A stretch of DNA of 64,000 bases from assembly GCA_963840805.1 (NCBI GenBank), contig CAWJAJ010000011.1:558001-622000 (forward strand), in the 5' to 3' direction. The notes beneath the pieces are model-generated. The model was not told the DNA's origin, made no database searches, and worked only from the letters and a program-made list of their open reading frames with translations. A program made the translations under genes and the position numbers. This DNA is from CADEEN01 sp963840805. Its GTDB lineage: Bacteria > Pseudomonadota > Gammaproteobacteria > Burkholderiales > Burkholderiaceae_C. Positions 53,574 through 62,815 of the stretch are shown one piece after another. Within the stretch, counting starts at the first letter, position 1. Every line of letters starts with the position of its first letter.

Positions 53574-54332
53574 TTATAGCCCGAGCGAGGCCAGCAGGCG
53601 CTCGTCGTCGGAGCCGAGGCGGCCAGCAGCACGCGCCGCGGCAATCAGGTCGGGCCGCTGCCGCGCCGTCAGTTCGAGCGAACGCTCGCGGCGCCAGCGC
53701 TCGATCTCGGCATGATGCCCCGAAAGCAGCACCGACGGCACCGCCGCGCCGCCCAGGTCGGACGCCAGGGTCTCTGGTCGGCTGTAGTGCGGGCAATCGA
53801 GCAGTCCATCTTCACCGAAGCTGTCTTGCTGGTGCGATTGCGCGTCGCCGAGCACGCCAGGCTGCAACCGCGCCACCGCGTCGAGCAGCGCCAGCGCGGG
53901 CAGTTCGCCGCCCGACAGGACGAAGTCGCCCAGGCTCAGTGAGTGCGTGACGTGGCGGTCGAGGAAACGCTGGTCGATGCCCTCGTAGCGGCCGCACAGC
54001 AGCACCGCGCCGGGGCCGGCGGCGAACTCGCGCACCAGCGCCTGGTCGAGCCGCCGCCCGGTCGGCGTGAAGTCGATCACGGGGGGCGCGATACCCCCGC
54101 GATCGTGGAGCGCGGCCGCCAAAGCACGCTCGAGCGGCTCGGCCAGCAGCACCATGCCGGGCCCGCCGCCGAACGGCCGGTCGTCGATGCGTCGGTATGC
54201 GCCTTCACCGAAGTCGCGCAGCGGCCACAGCCGCACGTCGACCTGGCGCGACTCGAAGGCACGCCGGGTCACGCCGAGCGTCAGGTGCGGCGCGAACAGC
54301 TCCGGAAACAGGGTCAGCACGTCGAAGCGCAT
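53574..54332 (-). CDS. trmD: tRNA (guanine-37-N1)-methyltransferase
   Basis: 252 residues, SPOUT-class enzyme. MRFDVLTLFPELFAPHL at the start, DDRPFGGGPGMVLLAEP, CGRYEGIDQRFLD and the knot region SLGDFVLSGGELPALALLDA (AdoMet binding) are all typical. It methylates G37 in tRNAs reading CNN codons to prevent frameshifting. Four bases after rimM. Confidence 0.96.
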   Translation of the reverse strand: MRFDVLTLFPELFAPHLTLGVTRRAFESRQVDVRLWPLRDFGEGAYRRIDDRPFGGGPGMVLLAEPLERALAAALHDRGGIAPPVIDFTPTGRRLDQALVREFAAGPGAVLLCGRYEGIDQRFLDRHVTHSLSLGDFVLSGGELPALALLDAVARLQPGVLGDAQSHQQDSFGEDGLLDCPHYSRPETLASDLGGAAVPSVLLSGHHAEIERWRRERSLELTARQRPDLIAAARAAGRLGSDDERLLASLGL

Positions 54333-54336
54333 CGAA

Positions 54337-54939
54337 TCAGTAGTCCAGGCCCCAGTCGACCCGGATCTGCTTTGCGGCCAGGTCAACGGCGTCGATGTAG
54401 GCGGCCACGAAAGGAATCAGCCGCTCGGCCTGCTCCGGCGCCGTATCGGCGGCTGTGTCGGGTGGGCAAACGCGCAGCACGCTGTGCGCGCCGGTATCGA
54501 TCAGGTCGGTCACCCGGCCGAGCAGCACGCCGTCGCGGTTGACGACCGACAGGCCGATGAGGTCGATCCAGTAGTACTCGTCGTCACCGACGGTTGGAAA
54601 ACTCGCGCGCGAGACGAAGACTCGCGCACCGTGCAGCGCTTCGGCAGCGGTGCGGTCGGCCACCTCCTGTGCCATCGCGACGACCAAGCCGCCATGCTCG
54701 CGCGCCTCGGTGATGCGCAGCAGCGGCGGCAAGGCCGGCTTGCGCGTCGAGGCGGGGGGCTGCAGGAACCAGCGTCGCGACGAGAATAGGGCCTGTGGGT
54801 CGCTGGCATGGGGCTGAACCTTGAAGCCACCCTTCACTCCCCAGGCGCCGACGACCCAACCCACCTCGATCGCATCGACCGGCAGCGCCGGCGCGTCGGC
54901 GGCCGCGCTGTCGGCGCTCAGCGGCGGCTGCGTCGCCAT
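54337..54939 (-). CDS. rimM: Ribosome maturation factor RimM
   Basis: 200 residues. N-terminal beta-barrel with EVGWVVGAWGVKGGFKVQPH, then the PRC-barrel domain from DEYYWIDLIGLSVVNRDGV to IPFVAAYIDAVD. It binds uS19 and assists 30S head assembly. The N-terminal Ala-rich tail of about 20 residues is longer than in E. coli. Confidence 0.95.
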   Translation of the reverse strand: MATQPPLSADSAAADAPALPVDAIEVGWVVGAWGVKGGFKVQPHASDPQALFSSRRWFLQPPASTRKPALPPLLRITEAREHGGLVVAMAQEVADRTAAEALHGARVFVSRASFPTVGDDEYYWIDLIGLSVVNRDGVLLGRVTDLIDTGAHSVLRVCPPDTAADTAPEQAERLIPFVAAYIDAVDLAAKQIRVDWGLDY

Positions 54940-54964
54940 GCGACCGCGGCGGCGTCGCGCTGCC

Positions 54965-55213
54965 TCAGGCGCTCGCCTTGGCCTGGCCGATCAGGCGCGC
55001 CACGGTCGGCGACACCTGGGCACCGACGCCGGTCCAGTAAGCGACGCGGTCGGTCGCGACGCGCAACGGCTGTTCGCCGCCGGCCGCCACCGGGTTGTAG
55101 AAGCCCACGCGCTCGATGAAGCGGCCGTCGCGGCGCTCGTGCGAATCGGCAACGACGATGTTGTAGAAGGGGCGCTTCTTGGCGCCGGAGCGGGACAGAC
55201 GGATGACAACCAT
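54965..55213 (-). CDS. rpsP: Small ribosomal subunit protein bS16
   Basis: 82 residues. MVVIRLSRSGAKKRPFYNIV and RDGRFIERVGFYNP are diagnostic. First gene of its operon. The 190 bases upstream to 55406 should hold the operon promoter; CGCGCATTATAGACTTGC is the only AT-rich patch. Confidence 0.97.
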   Translation of the reverse strand: MVVIRLSRSGAKKRPFYNIVVADSHERRDGRFIERVGFYNPVAAGGEQPLRVATDRVAYWTGVGAQVSPTVARLIGQAKASA

Positions 55214-55406
55214 GGCGATTCCTTGAAACTTCAGCTCGTTCGTCCGCCGCGCCAGGAGACTCGCAGGCCGGCGAGATCGTTTGTGCGTCGCCCACCGAGA
55301 GCTGCGGCAGCGCGCGCGGCTCGGCGCCGTAGATACGCCGGTCACCCGACCAGCCGCCGCCGAAAACCGCGCATTATAGACTTGCCGTTTCGGACGGCCA
55401 CCCGCC

Positions 55407-55943
55407 ATGACACCGCCGCTGATCATCCGCCCCAGTAGCGCAGCCGACCTGCCGGACGTGACCCGCATCTACGGCCACGCGGTCGCTCACGGCACCGGCA
55501 CCTTCGAACTCGAGATCCCCGAGCCCGCCGAGATGGCGCGTCGGCGCGAAGATGTGCTGTCCAAGGGCCTGCCATGGCTCGTGGCCACATGCGCCGGCCA
55601 TGTGCTTGGCTATGCCTACGCCAACCACTTTCGGCCGCGCCGCGCCTACCGCTTCTGCCTGGAAGACTCGATCTACCTCGACCCCGCTGCGCAAGGTCAG
55701 GGCGTGGGGCGGGTGCTGCTGGCCGAGTTGCTGGCGCAATGCGAGGCCCGCGGCGCACGGCAGATGCTGGCGGTGATCGGCGATTCGGCCAACACCGGCT
55801 CGATCGGCGTGCACCGCGCTTGTGGCTTCGAGGATACCGGTGTGTTCAAGGCCGCGGGCTGGAAGTTTGACCGCTGGCTGGACGTGGTGCTGATGCAGAA
55901 GAGCCTCGGCGACGGTGGCAGCACAGCGCCGGCCGACGCCTGA
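55407..55943 (+). CDS. GNAT-family N-acetyltransferase, phosphinothricin acetyltransferase-like
   Basis: 178 residues. Acetyl-CoA binding motif YLDPAAQGQGVGRVLLAELL (Q-x-x-G-x-G), then HRACGFEDTGVFKAAGWKF typical of the Pat/YncA group. Substrates in this group include methionine derivatives and phosphinothricin. The TGA overlaps the next ATG by one base. Confidence 0.88.
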   Translation: MTPPLIIRPSSAADLPDVTRIYGHAVAHGTGTFELEIPEPAEMARRREDVLSKGLPWLVATCAGHVLGYAYANHFRPRRAYRFCLEDSIYLDPAAQGQGVGRVLLAELLAQCEARGARQMLAVIGDSANTGSIGVHRACGFEDTGVFKAAGWKFDRWLDVVLMQKSLGDGGSTAPADA

Positions 55944-56383
55944 TGCATTACAAGTCCAAGACGCTGGCGACGTGGATCGCACTGCTTGGCGGCAGCCTCG
56001 GATGGCACCGTCTGTACCTCCATGGCTGGCGCGATGCGCTCGGCTGGCTGCACGCGCTGCCGACGCTGGCCGGGCTGATCGGCGTGCGCCGCGTGCTCGA
56101 TCTCGGCCAGGATGACCGATGGTCGTGGTTGCTGCTGCCGCTGCTGGGCCTGATGCTGGCGCAGGCCGCGCTGTTTGCGATCCTCTACGGCCTGACACCC
56201 GACGCGCGGTGGGACAAACGGCACAACCCCGGCGCGCCGGTGCACCCGACCGGCTGGGGCCCGGTGCTCGGTGTGATCCTGGCGCTGATGGTCGGCGCCA
56301 CCGCGTTGATGGCCACGATCGCGTTCAGCGGGCAGCGCTACTTCGAGTGGCAGGTCGACGAGGCACGCAAGATCAGCCGTTAG
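55943..56383 (+). CDS. TM2-like small membrane protein of unknown function
   Basis: 146 residues with about four hydrophobic segments. The N-terminal LLGGSLGWHRLYLHGW resembles the Gly-x-HRFYLG turn of TM2-domain proteins. Function unknown. Start overlaps the acetyltransferase stop by one base (TGATG), suggesting coupling. Confidence 0.75.
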   Translation: MHYKSKTLATWIALLGGSLGWHRLYLHGWRDALGWLHALPTLAGLIGVRRVLDLGQDDRWSWLLLPLLGLMLAQAALFAILYGLTPDARWDKRHNPGAPVHPTGWGPVLGVILALMVGATALMATIAFSGQRYFEWQVDEARKISR

Positions 56384-56392
56384 CGTGCGGCA

Positions 56393-57403
56393 TCAGAGCA
56401 GCACGCGGCCGGCCCAGTAGGCCACGGCGGCCATCAACGCCGACGCCGGAATCGTGAACACCCAGGCCCAGACGATATTGCCGGCCACGCCCCAGCGCAC
56501 CGCCGAGGCGCGGCGCGTCGAGCCGACGCCCACGATCGCGCCGGTGATGGTGTGCGTGGTGGAGACCGGGATGCCCAGACCCGAGGCCAGGAACAGCGTG
56601 ATCGCGCCGCCGGTCTCGGCGCAGAAGCCGCCCACCGGCTTCAACTTGGTGATCTTCTGCCCCATCGTCTTGACGATGCGCCAGCCGCCGAACATCGTGC
56701 CCAGCGCGATCGCGATGTAGCAGCTCCAGATCACCCAGGCCGGCGGCAGTTTGTCGGCGGCGCTCGCGTAACCGGTGGCGATCAGCAGCATCCAGATGAT
56801 GCCGATGGTCTTCTGCGCGTCGTTGCCGCCGTGTCCCAGGCTGTACATGCCGGCCGACACCAGTTGCAGCCGCCGGAAGCTGCTGTCCACACGCTGTGGC
56901 CGCGTGTCGCGGAAGAGCCAGGCCACGGCCACCATCAGCAGCGACCCGAGCAGGAAGCCGAGCAGTGGCGAGACCAGGATGAAGGCGACGGTCTTCCAGA
57001 CGCCGGCGGCCACCAAGGCACCGGCCCCGGCCTTGGCCATGACCGCGCCGACGATGCCGCCGATCAGCGCGTGGGAGCTCGACGATGGAATGCCGTACCA
57101 CCAGGTCACGACATTCCAGATGATGGCGCCGATCAGCGCGCCGAAGACCACATAGTGGTCGACGACATCGGGCATCACGATGCCCTTGCCAACCGTCGCT
57201 GCCACCTTCAACTGGAACACGAAGAGCGCCACGAAGTTGAAGAACGCGGCAAAGGCCACCGCCTGGTGCGGCTTGAGCACGCCGGTGGAGACGACGGTGG
57301 CGATCGAATTGGCTGCGTCGTGGAAGCCGTTCATGAAATCGAACGCCACTGCCAGCAACACCAGCAGGGCAATCACACCGAAGGAAACCTGGACTGCTTC
57401 CAC
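56393..57403 (-). CDS. pitA: Low-affinity inorganic phosphate transporter (Pit family)
   Basis: 336 residues with about ten hydrophobic segments. The two family repeats are FDFMNGFHDAANSIATVV and SLGHGGNDAQKTIGII, plus PVSTTHTITGAIVGVG. Moves metal-phosphate in symport with protons. Immediately downstream of the DUF47 gene, which is its usual partner. Confidence 0.94.
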   Translation of the reverse strand: MEAVQVSFGVIALLVLLAVAFDFMNGFHDAANSIATVVSTGVLKPHQAVAFAAFFNFVALFVFQLKVAATVGKGIVMPDVVDHYVVFGALIGAIIWNVVTWWYGIPSSSSHALIGGIVGAVMAKAGAGALVAAGVWKTVAFILVSPLLGFLLGSLLMVAVAWLFRDTRPQRVDSSFRRLQLVSAGMYSLGHGGNDAQKTIGIIWMLLIATGYASAADKLPPAWVIWSCYIAIALGTMFGGWRIVKTMGQKITKLKPVGGFCAETGGAITLFLASGLGIPVSTTHTITGAIVGVGSTRRASAVRWGVAGNIVWAWVFTIPASALMAAVAYWAGRVLL

Positions 57404-57420
57404 GCCGGCGCCGCAACGAT

Positions 57421-58068
57421 TCAGGAGATCTCGAGGACCACGCCCTCGATCAGGTTGGCCACGTCCTCGCAGCGGTCGGTAATCGACTCCAGCTGCTCGT
57501 AGATGGCCTTCAACTTGATCAGTTCGCGCACGTCGTCCTGCTCACGGAACAGGCGACTCATCGCCGCGCGCATGACGCGGTCGGCATCCGATTCGAGCTG
57601 ATCGATCTCCTCGCAGGTCTTCAGTGCGGCCTCGCTGGTCTCGGCCTGACCGAGCTTGGGCAGCAGCGCCACCACGTGCGCCACGCGCTCGCAGCACCGC
57701 ACCGCCAATTCGCCGAGCCGCACGACCTCCGTCGTGATCTCGCGCACGTCGTACAACGACATCGTCTCGGTGGCGTCCTGCAATAGGTCGAGCACATCGT
57801 CCATCGCATTGATCAGGCCGTGGATCTGCTCGCGATCGATCGGCGTGATGAAGGTCCTGTGCAGCTGGCGATTGACCTCCGCGGTGATCTTGTCTGCATG
57901 CCGTTCGGCCGCATCGACCTCGTCGGCATGCTTCTGGCGCAGCACCGGATCGGCGTAGTGGTTGATCATCGACATGAACGCGCGTGCCCCTTCGGCAATG
58001 TGCGCGGCATGTTCGTTGAACAGCGCAAAAAAATTTCCGTCACGCGGCAACAGTTTGCCAAACAACAT
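57421..58068 (-). CDS. DUF47/PhoU-like Pit accessory protein
   Basis: 215 residues, all helical. PhoU-like metal-binding motif patterns appear as DEVDAAERHADKITAEVNR and EEIDQLESDADRVMRAAM. It is thought to regulate the adjacent Pit transporter. First gene of the pair; 17 bases to pitA. Confidence 0.92.
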   Translation of the reverse strand: MLFGKLLPRDGNFFALFNEHAAHIAEGARAFMSMINHYADPVLRQKHADEVDAAERHADKITAEVNRQLHRTFITPIDREQIHGLINAMDDVLDLLQDATETMSLYDVREITTEVVRLGELAVRCCERVAHVVALLPKLGQAETSEAALKTCEEIDQLESDADRVMRAAMSRLFREQDDVRELIKLKAIYEQLESITDRCEDVANLIEGVVLEIS

Positions 58069-58280
58069 GGAGGCCTCCGATCGCCGATGGGCGCTTGCGC
58101 TCCATCGGGCTGCGCGAGTGTAATCGTCGCCCTGCCTGGGTCAGGGCCGGAAGACGAGGTACACCGCTCCCGGCAGACAGAGTGCCGCCCAGAGGCAGTC
58201 GAGCTTCAGCGGCTGCTGCATGTGGGCCACTGCGGACGGCACGAGCAGGCCGCACGTCTGCACTGGCAATGGCAAGTGAT

Positions 58281-58769
58281 TCATTCCTCGATCTTCTCGA
58301 TGCGCTGGACGCCAAGCGCCGCCAGGGCCTGGGCCACGCTGCGGCCGTCGGCCAGACGCAGTTGCGGCGCGAGTTCGGCCAGCGGCATCAGCACGAATGC
58401 ACGCAGCGCGAGACGCGGGTGCGGCACCGTCAGGCTGGGCGATGCGATCGCGCGGCCGCCGAACAGCAGCAAGTCGAGATCGAGCGTACGCGGCGCGTGG
58501 TGGTACGGCCGCTCGCGGCCAGCGCGCCGCTCGATCGCCTGCAACTGCGCGAGCAGGGCCGGCGGTGTCAGCCGCGTGCGCAATTCGGCAACGGCATTGA
58601 CGTAGTCCGGGCCCGCTGCATCCACGGGCGCGCTGCGATAAAGCGACGAAACCGCGACGACCCGGATCCGCGGCGGGTCGCCGAGCCGGTGCAACGCGTC
58701 GCGGACGTTGGCCAGGGCGTCACCGACGTTGGCCCCGAGGCCGACAAAGACCCGTTCCGCGTCGCCCAT
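58281..58769 (-). CDS. folK: 6-hydroxymethyl-7,8-dihydropterin pyrophosphokinase
   Basis: 162 residues. VFVGLGANVGDALANVRDAL at the start, the LLAQLQAIERRAGRERPYHH region, and the catalytic RTLDLDLLLFG and VPHPRLALRAFVL motifs are diagnostic. Folate synthesis. It lies 15 bases after pcnB. The gap 58069-58280 holds nothing clear. Confidence 0.95.
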   Translation of the reverse strand: MGDAERVFVGLGANVGDALANVRDALHRLGDPPRIRVVAVSSLYRSAPVDAAGPDYVNAVAELRTRLTPPALLAQLQAIERRAGRERPYHHAPRTLDLDLLLFGGRAIASPSLTVPHPRLALRAFVLMPLAELAPQLRLADGRSVAQALAALGVQRIEKIEE

Positions 58770-58784
58770 CGATGGCCGGGCGCT

Positions 58785-60368
58785 TCAGCGCGAGTCGCTC
58801 GGTGGGGCTGCCGCGCCTTCCGTGGACGGCTTGCGGCGCCGCCGGCGGCGTTTCCTGGCTGGCACCTCGCTGCCACCGCCCTCGGTTGCAGGCGCAGCCG
58901 GTCCGCTGTCGCTTCGTTCGCGCGGTTCGCGCGGTTCCCTTGCCTGGCGCGGCTCGCGGGGCTCGTGGGTCTCTCGCCCGTCACGCCGGTGCACTTCGCG
59001 TGCCGCAGCGATCAAGGCCTCGCGGTCCTCCGTTGAACCGAGGGCGAAGTCCTCCCACCAGTCGGCCGACTCTTCGTCGATTTCGCCCGTGTCGGCGCGC
59101 AACCGCAGGAAGTCATAGGCGGCACGGTAGCGCGGTTGCTCGATAACCGCATACGGCGTCGTGCCGGTGCGGCGCTCGAAGCGCGGTTGCATCAGCCAGA
59201 TCTCGCGCATATCGGTGCCCAGCTTGCCGCGGCCCGAGATGTCGCCGATGCGGGCATCGAACACCGCATCGATGGCCTGCTGCAGTGCGGGGCCGGCGTG
59301 CGCCCCGGCGTGCCGCGCGGCCTGCCAGCGTTCGCGCACTTCATGCCACAGCAGGCAAGCGAGCAGGTAACTTGGCGCCACACCCTTGTCCTGTTCGACG
59401 CGCGCATCGGTATCGGCCAGGGCCGCCTCGATGAACTGCACGCGCTGGTTCTTGTGCTTCACGCCATCGGCCATCAGCGGCTCGAGCAGCGGGAACAGCC
59501 GCTGCAGGCCCTGCTTGCGCAGTTCGGCCACGCTGGCCAGTGCATGGCCCGTCTGCAGCAGTTTGAACAACTCGTCGAACAGCCGCGACGCCGGCACGTT
59601 GTCGAGCAACGCGGCCATCTCGCGAATCGGCGCCCGCGTGGCCGGCTCGATGTCGAAGCCGAGCTTGGCGGCGAATCGCACCGCCCGCACGATGCGCACC
59701 GGATCCTCGCGGTAGCGGGTGGCCGGATCGCCGATCATGCGCAGCGCGCGCTTCCTGATGTCCTTGATGCCGCCGTGGTAGTCGATGACGAGCTGTGTCA
59801 CCGGGTCGTAGTACATCGCATTGATCGTGAAGTCGCGCCGCGCGGCGTCCTCGATCTGCGGCCCCCAGACGTTGTCACGCAGCACGCGGCCGGCCGCGTC
59901 GACGACATGGCTCTTGCCGGCAAGATCGCTCCTGGACGTCTTCTCGTTGCCTTCGACCTGTTCGGCCTGTTCGGCCTCGAGGTAGGCGCGGAACGTCGAC
60001 ACCTCCACCACCTCGTGGTCACGGCCGCGGCCAAAGATCACGTGCACGATGCGAAAGCGTCGGCCGATGATGAAGGCACGGCGGAACAGGCTCTTCACCT
60101 GCTCGGGAGTGGCGTCGGTGGCCACGTCGAAGTCCTTCGGCCGGCGTCCGACCAGCAGGTCGCGAACCGCGCCACCGACGATGTAGGCCGCATGGCCGGC
60201 CTCCTGCAACGTGCGCACCACCCTCACGGCGCGCTCGTCGAGCAATCCGGGGTCGATGCCGTGCTCGGAGGCCGGCACTTCCACGCGCCTGCCGAGGGGA
60301 ATGCGTGCCACCTTGCCGGTACCTGCCGGTGCCTTGCCGAGCAGCTTGTCGATGAGCTTGCGGATCAT
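58785..60368 (-). CDS. pcnB: Poly(A) polymerase I
   Basis: 527 residues. Nucleotidyltransferase motif GGAVRDLLVGRRPKDFDVAT with the catalytic Asp pair, RRDFTINAMYYDP and the neck-domain REDPVRIVRAVRFAAKLGF mark bacterial PcnB. The C-terminal ~65 residues are low complexity: EPREP repeats, then RKRRRRRRK, a basic RNA-binding tail. Adds A-tails that speed RNA decay. The start overlaps the end of the HAD gene by 4 bases. Confidence 0.95.
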   Translation of the reverse strand: MIRKLIDKLLGKAPAGTGKVARIPLGRRVEVPASEHGIDPGLLDERAVRVVRTLQEAGHAAYIVGGAVRDLLVGRRPKDFDVATDATPEQVKSLFRRAFIIGRRFRIVHVIFGRGRDHEVVEVSTFRAYLEAEQAEQVEGNEKTSRSDLAGKSHVVDAAGRVLRDNVWGPQIEDAARRDFTINAMYYDPVTQLVIDYHGGIKDIRKRALRMIGDPATRYREDPVRIVRAVRFAAKLGFDIEPATRAPIREMAALLDNVPASRLFDELFKLLQTGHALASVAELRKQGLQRLFPLLEPLMADGVKHKNQRVQFIEAALADTDARVEQDKGVAPSYLLACLLWHEVRERWQAARHAGAHAGPALQQAIDAVFDARIGDISGRGKLGTDMREIWLMQPRFERRTGTTPYAVIEQPRYRAAYDFLRLRADTGEIDEESADWWEDFALGSTEDREALIAAAREVHRRDGRETHEPREPRQAREPREPRERSDSGPAAPATEGGGSEVPARKRRRRRRKPSTEGAAAPPSDSR

Positions 60369-61045
60369 GTTTGTTCTTCTTTGAAGAGGTTCAGGATGGG
60401 CCAGCCGCGCTCGCGCGCAACGATGGCCAGATCGGGGCTGGCGTTGGTGGCCACGGGGTGCGTCGCCCACTCGAGCAAGGGCAGGTCGTTGGTGGAGTCG
60501 CTGTAGACGGTGACACGATCGAAGTCGGCGTGTCGGCGGCCCCGCATCGCCAGCCACTGCTCCACGCGCACGATCTTGCCTTCGCGAAACGAGGGCACGC
60601 CGCGCACGGTACCGGTGTAGCGGCCATCGCCGTCGCGCACCAGTTCCACGGCGATCAGTTCCACCACGCCAAAGGCGTCGGCGATCGGTCGCGTGATGAA
60701 CTCGTTGGTCGCGGTGACGATGGCCACCAGGTCGCCCGCCGCCTGATGGCCGCGCACCAGTGCCAATGCGCGTTCATCGAACACCGGGTGCATCACTTCG
60801 CGCATGAAGCGATGCCGCATCTCGAGCGCTTCGCGCTCGGGGCGACCCCGCCAGGCCGCGGTGGCGAAGTCGATGTAGGCGTCGATGTCGAGCCGCGCCG
60901 CCTGGTAATCCTCATAGAAGGCATCGTTGCGGCGGCGGAAAGCGTCGCCATCGGCCCAGCCGATCGCCACCATGAATTCGCCGAAAGCGTGGTCGGAATC
61001 GGTCTCGATCAGCGTACCGTCGAGGTCGAACAACGTCAGGTTCAC
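60365..61045 (-). CDS. HAD-family phosphatase, SerB-like (subfamily IB)
   Basis: 226 residues. HAD motif I FDLDGTLIETDSD, motif II in VAIVTATNEFI and motif III/IV in VTVYSDSTNDLPLLEW. The helical cap between motifs I and II is of the IB type. Likely acts on a phosphorylated small molecule such as phosphoserine or histidinol phosphate; unassigned. Overlaps both neighbours (hda and pcnB) by 4 bases. Confidence 0.9.
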   Translation of the reverse strand: MNLTLFDLDGTLIETDSDHAFGEFMVAIGWADGDAFRRRNDAFYEDYQAARLDIDAYIDFATAAWRGRPEREALEMRHRFMREVMHPVFDERALALVRGHQAAGDLVAIVTATNEFITRPIADAFGVVELIAVELVRDGDGRYTGTVRGVPSFREGKIVRVEQWLAMRGRRHADFDRVTVYSDSTNDLPLLEWATHPVATNASPDLAIVARERGWPILNLFKEEQT

Positions 61046-61728
61046 AACGTGGCGCCCTCTTCCTCGAACATGCGCCTGAGCAGCGGCACGGTCACCGCAC
61101 GGCGCTGGGACAGCGAGAACTCGTCGAGGCGATCGAGCAGCGCCATGAGGTGCTGCAAGTCCCGCGAGAAGCGCGTGAGCAGGTAGTCCATCACCTCGTC
61201 GGACAGAAACACGCCGCGACGATCGGCCTCGCGCCGCAGTGCCGCGCGGGCATCGTTTTCGCCCAACGGTTCGAGCGCGAAGACATGGCCCCAGCCGAGT
61301 CGGCTGCGCAGATCGTCGCGCAGCGGCAGGTCGACCGGTGGCACGCTGCCTGCCGCCGCGATCTGCACGCCATGCACGCCGGCCTCGATGAACAGGGCGA
61401 ATGCGGCTTGCTGCTGGGTGTCGTCAAAGTCCTCGCAATCATCGAACAGCAGCAGCGCGCAGTGCTCATCGAACGGCCATGGCGTAACGCTTCGCGTGTC
61501 GAACCAACCGACGCGCAAGCCGCGCTCGTGCGCTGCCTGCGCCAGCGCCCGCAACAGGTGCGTCTTGCCGCAACCGCGCGGCCCCCACAGGTAGACGGGT
61601 GCCAATGCCTGCGGCAGCGCAGGCGCCAGCGCGCGCAGGTGCGCCACTGCGGCAGCGTTGGCGCCCGGCACATAGCCGTCAAAGGTGTGCAATGGCGCGG
61701 GGCCGATGGCCAAAGGGATCTGGCGCAT
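61042..61728 (-). CDS. hda: DnaA-related protein Hda
   Basis: 228 residues, AAA+ ATPase resembling DnaA domain III. N-terminal clamp-binding motif QIPLAIG, Walker A GPRGCGKTHLL, Walker B ALLLFDDCEDF and a lid with ALRREADRRGVFLSDEVMDY. With the beta clamp it switches off DnaA-ATP. Starts four bases after perM stop. Confidence 0.9.
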   Translation of the reverse strand: MRQIPLAIGPAPLHTFDGYVPGANAAAVAHLRALAPALPQALAPVYLWGPRGCGKTHLLRALAQAAHERGLRVGWFDTRSVTPWPFDEHCALLLFDDCEDFDDTQQQAAFALFIEAGVHGVQIAAAGSVPPVDLPLRDDLRSRLGWGHVFALEPLGENDARAALRREADRRGVFLSDEVMDYLLTRFSRDLQHLMALLDRLDEFSLSQRRAVTVPLLRRMFEEEGATL

Positions 61729-61732
61729 GGCA

Positions 61733-62815
61733 TCAGCCCAGGTACAGGCGGCTCTCGAGGTACGCCGCACGCGCGCGGCGCAACGCCACCAGGATCAGCG
61801 CACTGACCGGCAGCGCGACCAGTACGCCGACGAACCCGAACAGGTGGCCGAAGGCCAGCAACGCAAAGATCACGGCCAGCGGGTTCAGGCCGATGCGCTC
61901 ACCCACCAGGCGCGGCGTCAGAAACAGGCTCTCGCCGACTTGGCCGACGCCGTAGACCACGGCCACGGCGATGATGCCGTACCAACTTGCGAACTGCAGT
62001 GCGCCGGCGAGCAGCGCCAGCGCCAGCCCGAGGCCGAAGCCGAGGTACGGGATGAACACCGCAAGCCCGGTGAACACACCTACCGGCAACGCCAGATCGA
62101 ACCCGGCAATGGCCAAGGCAACGCTGTAGTAGACCGCCAGCGCCAGCATCACCAGCAACTGGCCGCGCAGGTACTGGCCGAGCACGGTGTCGCATTCGTC
62201 GAGAAAGCCGAGGACGGCCACACGCCCCCGCGGTGGAATGAAGGCCTGCACACGCTCGACCATGCGTGGCCAGTCGATCAGCAGGTAGAACAGCACCACA
62301 GGCATCAGGAAGGCATTGCCGACGAACGCCAGCAACACGCTGCCGCCGATGCGCGCCGAACTGAGCACCGTGCCGATCCAGTCCTCCAGGTTGGCGTCGA
62401 GCACCTTGGCCGCGAAAGCCTTGATGCTGGCGCTGTCAAGCGACACCACGACCCCGAACTGCGACAGCCAAGGCGAGAGGCGGCGATTCACCTGGTCGGC
62501 CAGCAAGGGTATCTGCTCGCGCAGCAGCGGCAGCTCCTTCGAGATGATAGGCACCACCAGCAAGAGCAGCGCCAGCAACGCTGCGATGGCCAGCACTTCG
62601 ACGACGACCACGGCCACCAGCCGCGGCACGCGCCGCGCTGCCAACGCCTCGACCGCCGGATGCAACGCGTAGGCCAATACGGCCGCGACGATGAACGGTG
62701 TCAGCACCGGCGCCAGCAACCACAGCAGCAGCGCGGCACCCAGCGCGAGCGCGGCCCAGGCCAGGCTGCGTCGTTGGGTGGGGTCGAGCACCATCGAAAG
62801 ACGTGACTGGCTCAA
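61733..62815 (-). CDS. AI-2E/PerM-family membrane permease
   Basis: 360 residues with about eight hydrophobic segments. Family hallmarks include the N-terminal PVLTPFIVAAVLAYALHPAV and the C-terminal PYLGFGLGLALALLAGAL and LVGERIGLNPLAVIFALLAF. The family includes Na/H antiporters and putative exporters; substrate unknown. Between sirB1 (4-base overlap) and hda. Confidence 0.9.
   Translation of the reverse strand: MSQSRLSMVLDPTQRRSLAWAALALGAALLLWLLAPVLTPFIVAAVLAYALHPAVEALAARRVPRLVAVVVVEVLAIAALLALLLLVVPIISKELPLLREQIPLLADQVNRRLSPWLSQFGVVVSLDSASIKAFAAKVLDANLEDWIGTVLSSARIGGSVLLAFVGNAFLMPVVLFYLLIDWPRMVERVQAFIPPRGRVAVLGFLDECDTVLGQYLRGQLLVMLALAVYYSVALAIAGFDLALPVGVFTGLAVFIPYLGFGLGLALALLAGALQFASWYGIIAVAVVYGVGQVGESLFLTPRLVGERIGLNPLAVIFALLAFGHLFGFVGVLVALPVSALILVALRRARAAYLESRLYLG

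Noticed and set aside
58785..58990. Repetitive segment in pcnB as a separate repeat element
   Set aside because: Encodes the in-frame EPREP-type and poly-Arg tail normal for PcnB of this group.
61685..62806. 373-codon plus-strand frame opposite the PerM-family permease
   Set aside because: Gln/His/Arg-rich antisense shadow with no recognisable fold.
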